From Faecalibacterium duncaniae (GTDB taxonomy: Bacteria > Bacillota > Clostridia > Oscillospirales > Ruminococcaceae), in assembly GCF_010509575.1 (NCBI RefSeq), contig NZ_CP048437.1, positions 310,001-374,000 on the forward strand: DNA of 64,000 bases, written 5' to 3'. The notes beneath the pieces were generated by a model. It made no database searches and had not been told where the DNA came from. It was given only the letters and a program-made list of their open reading frames with translations. Positions 7,653 through 15,816 of the stretch are shown in pieces. A program made the position numbers and the translations under genes. Within the stretch, counting starts at the first letter, position 1, and each line of letters begins with the position of its first letter.

Positions 7653-9236
7653 ATGTCTTTGAAGAAGAAAATTGCTGCGGCTTTCATCGCCTGTGCGATG
7701 ACGCTTGCCGTGGTTCCTTCCGCCTTCGCCTGCACGGCACTCTATGTCGGCAGCGACCTCACCGAGGATGGCACCACCATGTTTGGCCGGATCGAGGATC
7801 TGGGCACCAACGATTACAACAAGCTGTTCAACATCAGCCCCGCCGGGAAGCACACCGCGGGCGAGGTGTACGAGGGCTGCTACGGTTTTACCTACACCTT
7901 CACCCACGACAGCTACCGCTACACCGCCCGCCGGGACGACAACGGTCTGGGTGTCTGCCCGGACTGCGACAGCACCCACGAGCACACCCCCTATGAGGAG
8001 GCTGGCACCAACGAGAAGGGCGTCATGGTCTCTGCCACCGAGTCTCTCTACGGCACCGACGCCGTGCTGAGCGTAGACCCCTATGTGGACAACGGCATTG
8101 AGGAAGCCGAGATCACCACGGTGCTGCTGAGCGAAGCTTCCACGGCCCGCGAGGGTGTTGCCCTGCTGACCTCCATCTACGACAACGCCGGTGCAGCCGG
8201 CGGCTCCGGCGTGTTTATTGCCGACCAGAACGAGACCTGGTTCGTGGAGAACCTGACGGGCCACACCTGCCTTGCCCTGAAGCTCTCCTCCAGCGTGGTC
8301 TTCATGCAGCCCAACATCGCCGCTATGGGCAAGATCGATCTGGATGACACCGACCATGTGGTGGCCTCTGCCAACCTGATCTCCGTGGCCCAGAAGGCCG
8401 GTACCTTTGTGGGCGACGCCGCTGCCAATGTCATCGATCTGGATGCCTCCTACAACGGCGACATCGCATCGGACCGCATGGCAGCCGGCCTGAACTACCT
8501 GTACGGCACCGACACCTTTACAAAGGACAACTACAGTGAGACCGACTTTGCCATCAGCAACGTCGGCGAGAACGGTGCCATCGTCCCGGTCTACTCCAAT
8601 ATCCAGCTGACCAAGAAGTTCTCGGTGGAGGATTCCATCCACTTCTTTCAGACCGAGCCCATCGGCAAGACGGGCAATGTGGAGACTCATCTGTTCCAGG
8701 TGAGCGCCACCGGCGATCTGAACACCGCCATTACCGAGTGGACCGCTTTTGACGACGACGTGTACAACGCCTTCGTCCCTTACTATCCGATGCTGACCAC
8801 CGACACCGCAGATGTCTACAAGGTCTCGGTCCATAAGGTCACCCGTTCCGACGAGCAGCCCACCGAGGGCGTCTGGTATCAGGATGCCAAGGGCCGCTAC
8901 TATACCTACCCGGACGACTGGACCGACTCCTTCTACGGCGTGCGTGATGCCCTCTCCAACCTGCTGACCTACGGCAGCAATGGCAATCAGGTCACCGCAA
9001 AGGATCAGACTGCAGCCAAGGCCAGCTATGCCGCGCTCCAGCAGGAGATCATGGCCGATTACGCCGATATGAAGGCCGCCGTTGCCGCCGCCGACACGCT
9101 TGAGGCCAAGCAGGCTGCCGCCACCAACGCCAGCAATGCCATGAGCCAGAAGGTGTACAACACCACCCTGAAGATGTACAATAAGCTCCAGGCCAAGACG
9201 GCCGCCCGGGCATGGGTCAGCTCTCTGCTGCACTGA
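7653..9236 (+). CDS. Secreted C69-family dipeptidase
   Basis: This is a peptidase of family C69 (PepD-like Ntn-hydrolase) that cleaves dipeptides. It has 527 aa from ATG 7653, which follows GAGAGGG at 7634-7640; the longer in-frame start at 7617 lacks a site. Residues 1-26 are a signal peptide (KKK, hydrophobic core, AFA). The next residue, Cys27, starts CTALYVG, the family's catalytic N-terminal cysteine. Signal peptidase cleavage would thus itself create the active N-terminus, as in secreted members of the family. The rest matches the family (TNEKGVMVSATESL near residues 120-133). A short Ala-rich C-terminal helical region follows the catalytic domain. The gene stands alone between two repeat copies and probably serves extracellular peptide use. 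A lipoprotein reading is unlikely because there is no lipobox. Confidence 0.88.
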   Translation: MSLKKKIAAAFIACAMTLAVVPSAFACTALYVGSDLTEDGTTMFGRIEDLGTNDYNKLFNISPAGKHTAGEVYEGCYGFTYTFTHDSYRYTARRDDNGLGVCPDCDSTHEHTPYEEAGTNEKGVMVSATESLYGTDAVLSVDPYVDNGIEEAEITTVLLSEASTAREGVALLTSIYDNAGAAGGSGVFIADQNETWFVENLTGHTCLALKLSSSVVFMQPNIAAMGKIDLDDTDHVVASANLISVAQKAGTFVGDAAANVIDLDASYNGDIASDRMAAGLNYLYGTDTFTKDNYSETDFAISNVGENGAIVPVYSNIQLTKKFSVEDSIHFFQTEPIGKTGNVETHLFQVSATGDLNTAITEWTAFDDDVYNAFVPYYPMLTTDTADVYKVSVHKVTRSDEQPTEGVWYQDAKGRYYTYPDDWTDSFYGVRDALSNLLTYGSNGNQVTAKDQTAAKASYAALQQEIMADYADMKAAVAAADTLEAKQAAATNASNAMSQKVYNTTLKMYNKLQAKTAARAWVSSLLH

Positions 9237-9275
9237 GGCTTTGCAGCGCCTGAGGCGTTTCCCATAAAACCGCAG

Positions 9276-9316
9276 CGCCCCCCGGTTTCCATGACAGGAA
9301 GCCGGGGGCGTTTTGT
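9276..9316 (+). terminator. Terminator of the C69 gene
   Basis: The stem CGCCCCCCGGTTTCC / GGAAGCCGGGGGCG is followed by TTTT. The same sequence type recurs in the repeat copies at 7445 and 9565. Confidence 0.8.
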
Positions 9317-9351
9317 GTATGACTGCTCCTTGCAAACGCCGCCCATTCGTT

Positions 9352-9429
9352 CTATATGACAAGGCAAAACTGCCGGAATTCTATTTGCAGGAAGAAAATT
9401 TGGAGAAGATCATTGCGGAGATGGGGTAA
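9352..9429 (+). pseudogene. C-terminal gene fragment
   Basis: An open stretch of 25 codons encodes LYDKAKLPEFYLQEENLEKI and then IAEMG before a stop. It has no start or ribosome site but reads like the tail of a real protein. It lies 41 bases before repeat copy 3, which suggests a gene was lost here. The parent family is not recognised. Confidence 0.35.
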
Positions 9430-9470
9430 AACACACTGGAAATTCACAAATAACGTATCATCGTTACTCT

Positions 9471-9605
9471 GAACGCTCTGTAATTTTGGCACCCGCCCAG
9501 GCTGCAATCAAGAACCCCCGCAAGTGATTGCGTGAGCGCTTGAAAAAGCACAAATAATGCAAGTGAACCGCCCCGGTTTCCGTAACAGGAAGCCGGGGGC
9601 GCTTT
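9471..9605. repeat. Copy 3 of the repeat
   Basis: This copy matches 7351-7480 at a constant offset of 2120 bases, including the CGCAA/TTGCG hairpin and the CCCCGG/CCGGGG stem. Together the two copies bracket exactly the C69 gene. Its stem plus GCTTTG is a weaker terminator than copy 2. Confidence 0.85.
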
Positions 9606-9691
9606 GTATCATTTGCTGAATCTGAAGGATCCGCTTGTAAAGTTGGGAAAAAAGGTGTAATACTTTTCCCCGCCTACGCGGGGGTTCTACA

Positions 9692-9720
9692 TTGACAACC
9701 CTGCGCAAAAAGCAGATAAT
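9692..9720 (+). promoter_or_regulatory. Promoter of the threonine aldolase gene
   Basis: A consensus TTGACA (9692-9697) and GATAAT (9715-9720) are 17 bases apart. A small hairpin, CCCCGCCTACGCGGGG (about 9669-9684), lies just upstream. Confidence 0.75.
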
Positions 9721-9754
9721 AGGTTTATCTTGAATACAGAGCGAGGGAAAGTAT

Positions 9755-10777
9755 ATGCTGTATTTTGAAAACGATTACTGCGAGGGTGCGCATCCGGCGA
9801 TCTTACAGAAGCTGGTGGAGACCAACTTTGAAAAGGTCTCCGGCTACGGCACCGATCCCTATTGCGCCAGTGCGCGGGAGAAGATTCGCGCGGCGTGCGG
9901 CGCACCGGATGCCGATGTCTGGTTCATTTCGGGCGGCACCCAGAGCAACGCCATCGTCATTGCATCAATGCTGCGCCGCTGGGAGGGTGTGCTGGCCGCA
10001 TCCACCGGCCATGTGGCCGCTCACGAGGCCGGTGCCATCGAGTTCACGGGCCACAAGGTCATCGGCCTGCCGCACACCAACGGCAAGCTGGATGCCGGGA
10101 CGGTTGAGGACTGGTGCAGGACCTTCTATGCCGATGGCAATATGGACCACCTCGTGTTCCCGGGCATGGTGTACATCTCCCACCCGTCGGAGTACGGCAC
10201 CCTGTACACCAAGGCAGAGCTGGAAGCGCTGTCCGCTGTCTGCCATAAGTACCACATGCCGCTGTTCATGGACGGTGCCCGTCTGGGCTATGGTCTGGCC
10301 GCCGAGGGCACCGATGTGACGCTGGCCGATGTGGCCCGCCTGACCGATGTGTTCTACATCGGCGGCACCAAGGTGGGTGCGCTCTGCGGCGAGGCAGTTG
10401 TGTTCCCCCACGGCGCACCGGCTCACTTTATGACCATGGTCAAGCAGCAGGGCGCTCTGCTGGCAAAGGGCCGTCTGCTGGGCATCCAGTTCGATGTGCT
10501 GTTCACCGATGACCTGTACCAGACCATCAGCAAAAATGCCATTGAGACCGCCGCCGTGCTCAAGAAGGGACTGGCCGAAAAGGGCTATTCGTTCTTCATG
10601 GATTCGCCCACGAATCAGGTGTTCATTGTGTTGTCCAACGAGCAGCTGGCCGCGCTGGAAGGCAAGGCCAAGTTCGGCTTCTGGGAGAAGTACGATGATA
10701 CCCACACCGTTGTCCGCATTGCCACCAGCTGGGCCACCCGGATGGAAGAGGTGGAGCAGCTGCTGGAGCTGATGTAA
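9755..10777 (+). CDS. Low-specificity threonine aldolase
   Basis: This is a PLP-dependent beta-eliminating lyase-family enzyme, most likely L-threonine aldolase (threonine to glycine plus acetaldehyde). At 340 aa it has family-typical length. Motifs: ENDYCEGAHP at the N-terminus, SGGTQSN for cofactor phosphate, MDGARLGYG with the PLP-ring Asp, and the Schiff-base lysine Lys206 in IGGTKVGALCGEA. ATG 9755 follows GAGGGAAA. It is monocistronic with its own sigma-A promoter. A related aromatic amino-acid lyase or alanine-directed activity cannot be excluded from sequence alone. Confidence 0.88.
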   Translation: MLYFENDYCEGAHPAILQKLVETNFEKVSGYGTDPYCASAREKIRAACGAPDADVWFISGGTQSNAIVIASMLRRWEGVLAASTGHVAAHEAGAIEFTGHKVIGLPHTNGKLDAGTVEDWCRTFYADGNMDHLVFPGMVYISHPSEYGTLYTKAELEALSAVCHKYHMPLFMDGARLGYGLAAEGTDVTLADVARLTDVFYIGGTKVGALCGEAVVFPHGAPAHFMTMVKQQGALLAKGRLLGIQFDVLFTDDLYQTISKNAIETAAVLKKGLAEKGYSFFMDSPTNQVFIVLSNEQLAALEGKAKFGFWEKYDDTHTVVRIATSWATRMEEVEQLLELM

Positions 10778-10903
10778 GGGCACACCTGCCAAATGGCGGA
10801 GCGTCTCTTTGTGCAGGATGCAGATTGTATTTCCTGCGCGGATATGCTATTCTTAACTGGATAAAGACTGCACTTTGTGTACCGTGGAAGGATGGTTTGT
10901 ATT

Positions 10904-11419
10904 ATGGGCTTTTTTGACAAGCTTTTTGGCGGCAAGGCCGCATCCGAGACGAAATTTTCCGGCCAGAAGATGACGGTCATGCTTCCCATTGACGGCAAGG
11001 TGATCCCGCTGGAGCAGCTGCCCGACGAGACCTTTGCCTCTGCGATCCTGGGCCCCGGCTGCGGCGTGGAGCCCACCGGCGACACCGTTTATGCTCCCTT
11101 TGACGGCACCGTTACGCAGGTGCCCGAAAGCCTGCACGCCGTTGGTATGATGAGCGATGACGGCATTGAGCTGCTGATCCATGTCGGCATGGACACGGTG
11201 GAGATGAAGGGACAGGGCTTTACCTCCCTGACCAAAGAAGGGGCCAAGGTCAAGGCCGGCACCCCGCTGCTGAAGGTGGATCTGGAGGCCATCCGCGCCG
11301 CAGGCCACCCCACTGCAACGGCTCTCATCGTGACCAACAGTGATGACCTGCCGGAGATCAGTGTTGTTGCAAACGGCGATGCTGCCGCTGGCACGCCGGT
11401 GTTCAAGTTCAAGAAATAA
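10904..11419 (+). CDS. PTS glucose-type IIA component
   Basis: This is a stand-alone EIIA-Glc/Crr-like phosphocarrier of the phosphotransferase system, 171 aa. The two active-site histidines are present: His78 (ESLHAVGM) and the phosphorylated His93 (LLIHVGMDTVE). The flat beta-barrel core motif VYAPFDGTV precedes them. The start is ATG 10904 (MGFFDKLFG) with GGAAGG at 10886-10891; the in-frame ATG at 10877 gives an unlikely extension. No IIB or IIC domain is nearby, so it must serve membrane permeases encoded elsewhere and may also have a regulatory role. A strong terminator follows. Confidence 0.9.
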   Translation: MGFFDKLFGGKAASETKFSGQKMTVMLPIDGKVIPLEQLPDETFASAILGPGCGVEPTGDTVYAPFDGTVTQVPESLHAVGMMSDDGIELLIHVGMDTVEMKGQGFTSLTKEGAKVKAGTPLLKVDLEAIRAAGHPTATALIVTNSDDLPEISVVANGDAAAGTPVFKFKK

Positions 11420-11427
11420 GTAAGCAG

Positions 11428-11463
11428 ATCCCCCGGAGGCAGAGTGCTTTCGGGGGATTTTTG
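11428..11463 (+). terminator. Terminator after PTS IIA
   Basis: The ATCCCCCG / CGGGGGAT stem is followed by TTTTT. Confidence 0.85.
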
Positions 11464-11591
11464 CGGAGAAAAGTCGTACTTATTTGCAAAAAATGCTGGA
11501 TTTTGCGCGATTTTCTCTTGCATTGCAGGGGGAGTTGTGCTAGAGTAGGCAAAGTGTGAGCCAAAAACCGGTACTGTGAGAGGAAAAGTAT

Positions 11592-12938
11592 ATGGAAACA
11601 AAAAAGAAGCACGAATTATCCCTTGCAAAACGCATGGCGATCTCTCTGGTCTGCGGCCTGGTGGCCGGTCTGGCCTTTATGTTCCTGCGGGAGCATCTGA
11701 ACGCCAGCGGTCAGGCACAGACCTGGACCACCATCAACAACCTGCTGTTCCAGGATATCACCGCCGAGGGCGCTGAGCGTGCCTTTGGCATCTTCTACAT
11801 CATCGGCCAGCTCTTCATCAAGGCGCTGCAGCTGGTGATCATCCCCATGGTCTTTACCTCCATTTCGCTGGCCATCGGCAGCATTGCAGACACCCGCACC
11901 ATGGGCCGCATTTCCGCAAAGACCCTGTTCTGGTTCCTGCTGTGCTCCTTCCTGGCGCTGCTGCTGGCAGGCTGTGTGGGCTACGGCACCTACTCCATGG
12001 GCCTGTTCAACACCCGCATCGAGGGTCTGGCAGAAGCCAGCGGTTCCACCGGTTCCAACCCCCTGAACGTGGTGCTGAACATCATCCCCTCCAACATCAT
12101 CACTGCCTTTGGCAGCAATGGCGCTGTGCTTTCCAGCGTGTTCCTGGCAGTGGCCATCGGCCTGAGCATGAACACCCTGGGCGAGAGCCGCACCGCGACC
12201 CTGCGCCGCCTGCTGGGCGAGGTCAACGATGTGGTGGTCGTGTTCCTGAACTTCATCGTCAGCAACTTTGCCCCCTTTGCGGTCTTTGTGCTGCTGACCC
12301 GTACCTTCGCCATCTACGGCATCGATTACCTCAAGCCCGCGCTGGTCTATGTGGTGGTCACGGTGGTCCTGCTGCTGGCCTTTCTGATCATTGCCTACCC
12401 GCTGGTCATTGCACTGGGGGCCAAGCTGGACCCTTTCACCTTCATCCGCAAGATCGCCAACGTGGCAGTGTTCAGCTTCTCCACCTCCTCCAGCGCCGCC
12501 ACCCTGCCCCTGAACATCAAGGTGTGCGAGGAAGAGTTCGGCGTGGATGAGAGCATTGCTTCCTTCGTCCTGCCGCTGGGCATGACCATCAACATGGACG
12601 GCACCGCCATCATGCAGGTCATTGCCACCGTGTTCATTGCAGGCTGTGCCGGCTACACCGTCACCCCCGGCCAGCTGGTCGTGGTTGCCCTGCTGGCCCT
12701 GCTGGCATCTGTGGGCACCCCCGCCGCTCCCGGCGCTGGGGCTGTCATCCTGTTCACTATCCTGTCCGGCATGGGCTTCGTCAACGACGGCGCTCTGCTG
12801 GCCTACTCCCTGATCCTGGCTATCAACCGCCCCATCGAGATGCTGGTCACCTCTCTGAACGTGGTGGGTGATGCAGTTGCCAGCATCTGCGTTGCCAAGA
12901 GCGAGGGTCTGCTGAACGAGAAGACCTTCAATAAGTAA
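11592..12938 (+). CDS. DAACS-family dicarboxylate/amino acid:cation symporter
   Basis: This membrane symporter of the GltP/SstT fold has 448 aa. Signature elements are visible: the serine-rich re-entrant hairpin SFSTSSSAATLPLN, and TINMDGTAIMQ, which carries the cation/substrate-binding NMDGT motif. About eight hydrophobic helices plus two hairpins are present. Substrates in the family include glutamate, aspartate, serine, threonine and C4-dicarboxylates; specificity cannot be set here. GAGGAAAAG precedes ATG 11592. The gene is flanked by terminators, so it is monocistronic. Confidence 0.9.
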   Translation: METKKKHELSLAKRMAISLVCGLVAGLAFMFLREHLNASGQAQTWTTINNLLFQDITAEGAERAFGIFYIIGQLFIKALQLVIIPMVFTSISLAIGSIADTRTMGRISAKTLFWFLLCSFLALLLAGCVGYGTYSMGLFNTRIEGLAEASGSTGSNPLNVVLNIIPSNIITAFGSNGAVLSSVFLAVAIGLSMNTLGESRTATLRRLLGEVNDVVVVFLNFIVSNFAPFAVFVLLTRTFAIYGIDYLKPALVYVVVTVVLLLAFLIIAYPLVIALGAKLDPFTFIRKIANVAVFSFSTSSSAATLPLNIKVCEEEFGVDESIASFVLPLGMTINMDGTAIMQVIATVFIAGCAGYTVTPGQLVVVALLALLASVGTPAAPGAGAVILFTILSGMGFVNDGALLAYSLILAINRPIEMLVTSLNVVGDAVASICVAKSEGLLNEKTFNK

Positions 12939-12961
12939 CAATACGCCGTAACAGGCGCAGC

Positions 12962-13010
12962 AAAAACTCCCATGCACAGCATCTTCCGATGTGAGCATGG
13001 GAGTTTTTTG
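12962..13010 (+). terminator. Terminator after the symporter gene
   Basis: The AAAAACTCCCATGC / GCATGGGAGTTTTTT stem has a 19-base loop. Confidence 0.85.
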
Positions 13011-13124
13011 TGTGGTAGTATTTGTGGGAAGAGTGTGGTATACTCGGCTCAGTTCAACAACTCGGAATTTGAGAAGGTAAGTGAATGGGATACCACAATA
13101 CAAGTACCAAGGAGGAATATGAGA

Positions 13125-14468
13125 ATGTCGAAAGATGAGTATTTGATCACCGATGCGCCCCTCAAAGCGTTGACGGTTTTTGCAATGCCGATGATTCTTG
13201 GGAGTTTTTTTCAGCAAATATACAATATGGCCGACTCCATTATTGTCGGCCAGTTTGTTGGTTCTTCTGCACTTGCAGCTGTCGGTGCCTGTGCAGCATT
13301 GACCAATGTGTTCATTTGTGTGGCACTGGGAGCCGGCGTAGGTGCCGGTGTGCTGGTGAGCCGCTATTTCGGTGCCAAAGAATATGGCAAAATGAAAACC
13401 ATTGTGTCAACGTCCTTGCTCAGCTTTTTGATTCTGAGCATTGTCCTTGGCGTTTTTGGCTTATGCTTTTCCCTCCCGATGATGCGGGGCTTGCAAACCC
13501 CTCCCGACATTCTGGATGAGGCGGTGCTGTATCTGCGGGTCTATTTTGCGGGCTTTCCGTTCTTGTTTATGTATAACATTCTCTCCAACATGTTCACCTC
13601 CATCGGTGAATCAAGAATTCCCTTGGCACTCCTGATTTTTTCTTCTGTCCTGAATATTTTTATGGACCTTTGGATGGTTGCTGGGCTTGGTCTGGGCGTG
13701 TTCGGTGCCGCTCTTGCAACCTTGATTGCCCAAGGCATTTCCGCCATATTTTCCTTTCTGATTTTTCTTCATCGGATGCGGCGATACGAGAGCCCATTTC
13801 AACGATTTGACTGGCGGGGGCTGCAATCCATGCTGCAAATTGCCGTGCCGTCGATTCTTCAGCAGTCTACGGTGTCCATCGGTATGCTGATTGTGCAGGC
13901 AGTTGTAAATCCATTCGGCACACAGGCGCTGGCAGGCTATTCGGCGACGATGCGAGTAGAGAATGTGTTCTCTTTGATTTTTGTCTCCATCGGCAATGCG
14001 GTTTCGCCGTTTGTTTCCCAAAACCTTGGCGCAGGCAAGCCCCAACGCATCAAAAAAGGGTACCACGCTGCACTGGTGCTGGATCTGTGCTTTGCAGCCA
14101 TTGCGTTTGTGGTCATTGAAGCGCTGCACACGCAGATTTCCTCGCTGTTCTTGGGAAAAGACGGAACGGTGTTGGCCTATCAGGTGTCTGGTGATTATAT
14201 GAGATGGCTTGGTTACTTTTTCATCTTCATGGGTATCAAGATGGCAACCGATGGAGTTCTTCGCGGTCTCGGAATTATGCGTCCGTTCCTCGTTGCAAAC
14301 ATGGTGAACCTTGCGATTCGTCTGTCCGTTGCCCTGATCTGTGCACCGCGTTTCGGCATTGCCTTTGTCTGGCTTGCTGTACCAGCTGGTTGGCTTGCGA
14401 ACTTCTTAATCTCCTATGGGGCTCTCAGGAGATCATGGCCGACTGATAAAATGGCATCAACCAGATAA
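13125..14468 (+). CDS. MATE-family efflux transporter
   Basis: This 447-aa polytopic protein of the MATE family (drug/cation antiporters) has about 12 hydrophobic segments in two homologous halves. The first half starts PLKALTVFAMPMILGSFFQQIYN, a typical MATE helix 1. The start is ATG 13125, nine bases after GGAGG (13111-13115); ATG 13119 is too close to that site, and 12972 has none. Codon use is less GC-rich than that of the symporter before it. The substrate is unknown. Its 3' end runs into tandem repeats and a shared bidirectional terminator. Confidence 0.9.
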   Translation: MSKDEYLITDAPLKALTVFAMPMILGSFFQQIYNMADSIIVGQFVGSSALAAVGACAALTNVFICVALGAGVGAGVLVSRYFGAKEYGKMKTIVSTSLLSFLILSIVLGVFGLCFSLPMMRGLQTPPDILDEAVLYLRVYFAGFPFLFMYNILSNMFTSIGESRIPLALLIFSSVLNIFMDLWMVAGLGLGVFGAALATLIAQGISAIFSFLIFLHRMRRYESPFQRFDWRGLQSMLQIAVPSILQQSTVSIGMLIVQAVVNPFGTQALAGYSATMRVENVFSLIFVSIGNAVSPFVSQNLGAGKPQRIKKGYHAALVLDLCFAAIAFVVIEALHTQISSLFLGKDGTVLAYQVSGDYMRWLGYFFIFMGIKMATDGVLRGLGIMRPFLVANMVNLAIRLSVALICAPRFGIAFVWLAVPAGWLANFLISYGALRRSWPTDKMASTR

Positions 14469-14470
14469 CT

Positions 14471-14605
14471 TCGCGTTTGTGGAGCGAAGCAGAACAATGA
14501 AAGCCCCAGTGGGGCTTTTAAGCGACAGAACGGTCTTGCGTAGCAAGATGGAGGGGCCTCGCCCCGACAAGTTCGCGTTTGTGGAGCGAAGCGGAACAAT
14601 AAAAG
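14471..14605. repeat. Two direct copies of a 33-base hairpin-forming repeat
   Basis: Copies at 14471-14503 and 14573-14605 share TCGCGTTTGTGGAGCGAAGC and then RGAACAATRAAAG (two differences). Each contains a TTCGC/GCGAA stem. Between them lie two more short hairpins (AGCCCCAGTGGGGCT and GGGGCCTCGCCCC). This looks like repeated genomic filler rather than coding sequence. Confidence 0.75.
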
Positions 14606-14655
14606 AGCAGTGCTTCCGGTGGGTGGACCCATTGGAGAGCACTGCTCTTTCTTTG
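14602..14655. terminator. Bidirectional terminator between MATE and YeiH genes
   Basis: A 13-bp stem AAAGAGCAGTGCT / AGCACTGCTCTTT serves the convergent genes. Confidence 0.8.
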
Positions 14656-14680
14656 TGGGAAAATTCAGCTGGCAGGAGCG

Positions 14681-15721
14681 TTACAGTGTGCCGTAGGGCG
14701 CGATGCCGATCATGTACTCAACACCAATGGCGACCAAAACGACCAATGTGGAGATGATGAAGCCGTGCAGCATGGGCTTTGCGCCGGAACGGCAGAGCGA
14801 TTTAAAGTTCGTGTTCAGACCAATGGCCGCCAGGGCCGCGACCATCAGAAACTTGCTGATGGTCTTCAGGCCGGAAACCAGCCCGGCGGGCAGAAGGCCC
14901 AGACTGGTCAGCAGGGACATGGCAAGGAACGCAAGGATGAACCAGGGGAAAATGGAACGGATGCTCACCTTGACACCGTTGGCCTGGGCGCTCTCTTTCT
15001 TTTTCAGGTGCAGGTTGATGGCGGCAAAGACCAGAACAGCCGGAATGATCGCCAGCGTGCGGGTCAGCTTGACCATCGTTGCAAAGTCACCGGCTGCTTC
15101 ACTGAAAGCGTAACCGGTGGCTACAACGCTCGAAGTATCATTGACCGCCGTACCGGCCCAGAGACCGAATGCGGCATCGGAAAGCCCAAGCCACCGGCCA
15201 AGAAGCGGGAACACAACGATCATCACCGTATCGAACAGGAAGGTGGCGGACATACCGTAGGCGATGTCCATGTCATCGGCCTCGATCACCGGTGCAATGG
15301 CGGCAATGGCAGAGCCGCCGCAGATGCCGGTTCCAGCGTTGATCAGGCTGCTGGTTTTCCAGTTGAGCCCGAGCGCTTTGCCGATCAGCGCGCCCAGCCC
15401 AAAGCAGGTGGCCAGGGTGAAGAGCATGACCGTCAGCGAAAAACGGCCCACGGTCAGCACGGTGCGGATGTTCAGGCTGGCACCCAGAAGGACAATGGCG
15501 AATTTCAGGACCTTCTTAGAGGTGAATTTGATGCCCGGCGCGGTTGTTTTGTTGGGCTGGAAAAACGCATTGATGGCCATGCCGATAAACAGGGCGATGA
15601 CCGATGCGCCAATGAGGTGGAGCCCGGCGCTGCTTTCCAGCGTTTCCAGCCACTTGGCGATGCAGGCGATGCCCAGTGCCAGCGCGGCTCCGGGGATCAG
15701 GGCGGTGATCTTCTTTGACAT
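14681..15721 (-). CDS. YeiH-family putative transporter (UPF0324)
   Basis: This 346-aa membrane protein of the YeiH family is annotated in general as a putative sulfate exporter. It has about ten hydrophobic helices, with the family-typical GTGICGGSAIAA and WAGTAVNDTSSVVA motifs in the middle. The start is ATG at 15721 (MSKKITALIPG), preceded by GAAAGGAAA; the upstream 19 in-frame codons lack a site. The protein is monocistronic on the minus strand. Substrate assignment in this family is weak. Confidence 0.85.
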   Translation of the reverse strand: MSKKITALIPGAALALGIACIAKWLETLESSAGLHLIGASVIALFIGMAINAFFQPNKTTAPGIKFTSKKVLKFAIVLLGASLNIRTVLTVGRFSLTVMLFTLATCFGLGALIGKALGLNWKTSSLINAGTGICGGSAIAAIAPVIEADDMDIAYGMSATFLFDTVMIVVFPLLGRWLGLSDAAFGLWAGTAVNDTSSVVATGYAFSEAAGDFATMVKLTRTLAIIPAVLVFAAINLHLKKKESAQANGVKVSIRSIFPWFILAFLAMSLLTSLGLLPAGLVSGLKTISKFLMVAALAAIGLNTNFKSLCRSGAKPMLHGFIISTLVVLVAIGVEYMIGIAPYGTL

Positions 15722-15771
15722 TCGTTGGGTTTCCTTTCTTTTGCATGTTACGCGGAAATAAAAACAAGCGA

Positions 15772-15796
15772 AAACCACCGGCAGAACCGGTGGTTT
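15772..15796 (-). terminator. Terminator after the TPM gene
   Basis: The ten-bp stem AAACCACCGG / CCGGTGGTTT has a five-base loop and lies 21 bases past the TPM gene stop. Confidence 0.7.
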
Positions 15797-15816
15797 ATTG
15801 CTGGAGAAAAGGGCGC

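Noticed and set aside
7653..7740. Lipoprotein reading of the C69 signal peptide
   Set aside because: The sequence before Cys is SAFA, not a lipobox, and the family needs this Cys as catalytic nucleophile.
7377..9362. 661-codon minus-strand frame opposite the C69 gene
   Set aside because: Its composition (Gly/Val/His-rich) is the mirror of a GC-rich gene; the plus-strand gene has a signal peptide and family motifs.
3997..9605. A true integron cassette array
   Set aside because: The repeats lie after gene blocks as in cassettes, but I see no integron integrase or attC-type paired simple sites, so this is kept only as a loose analogy.
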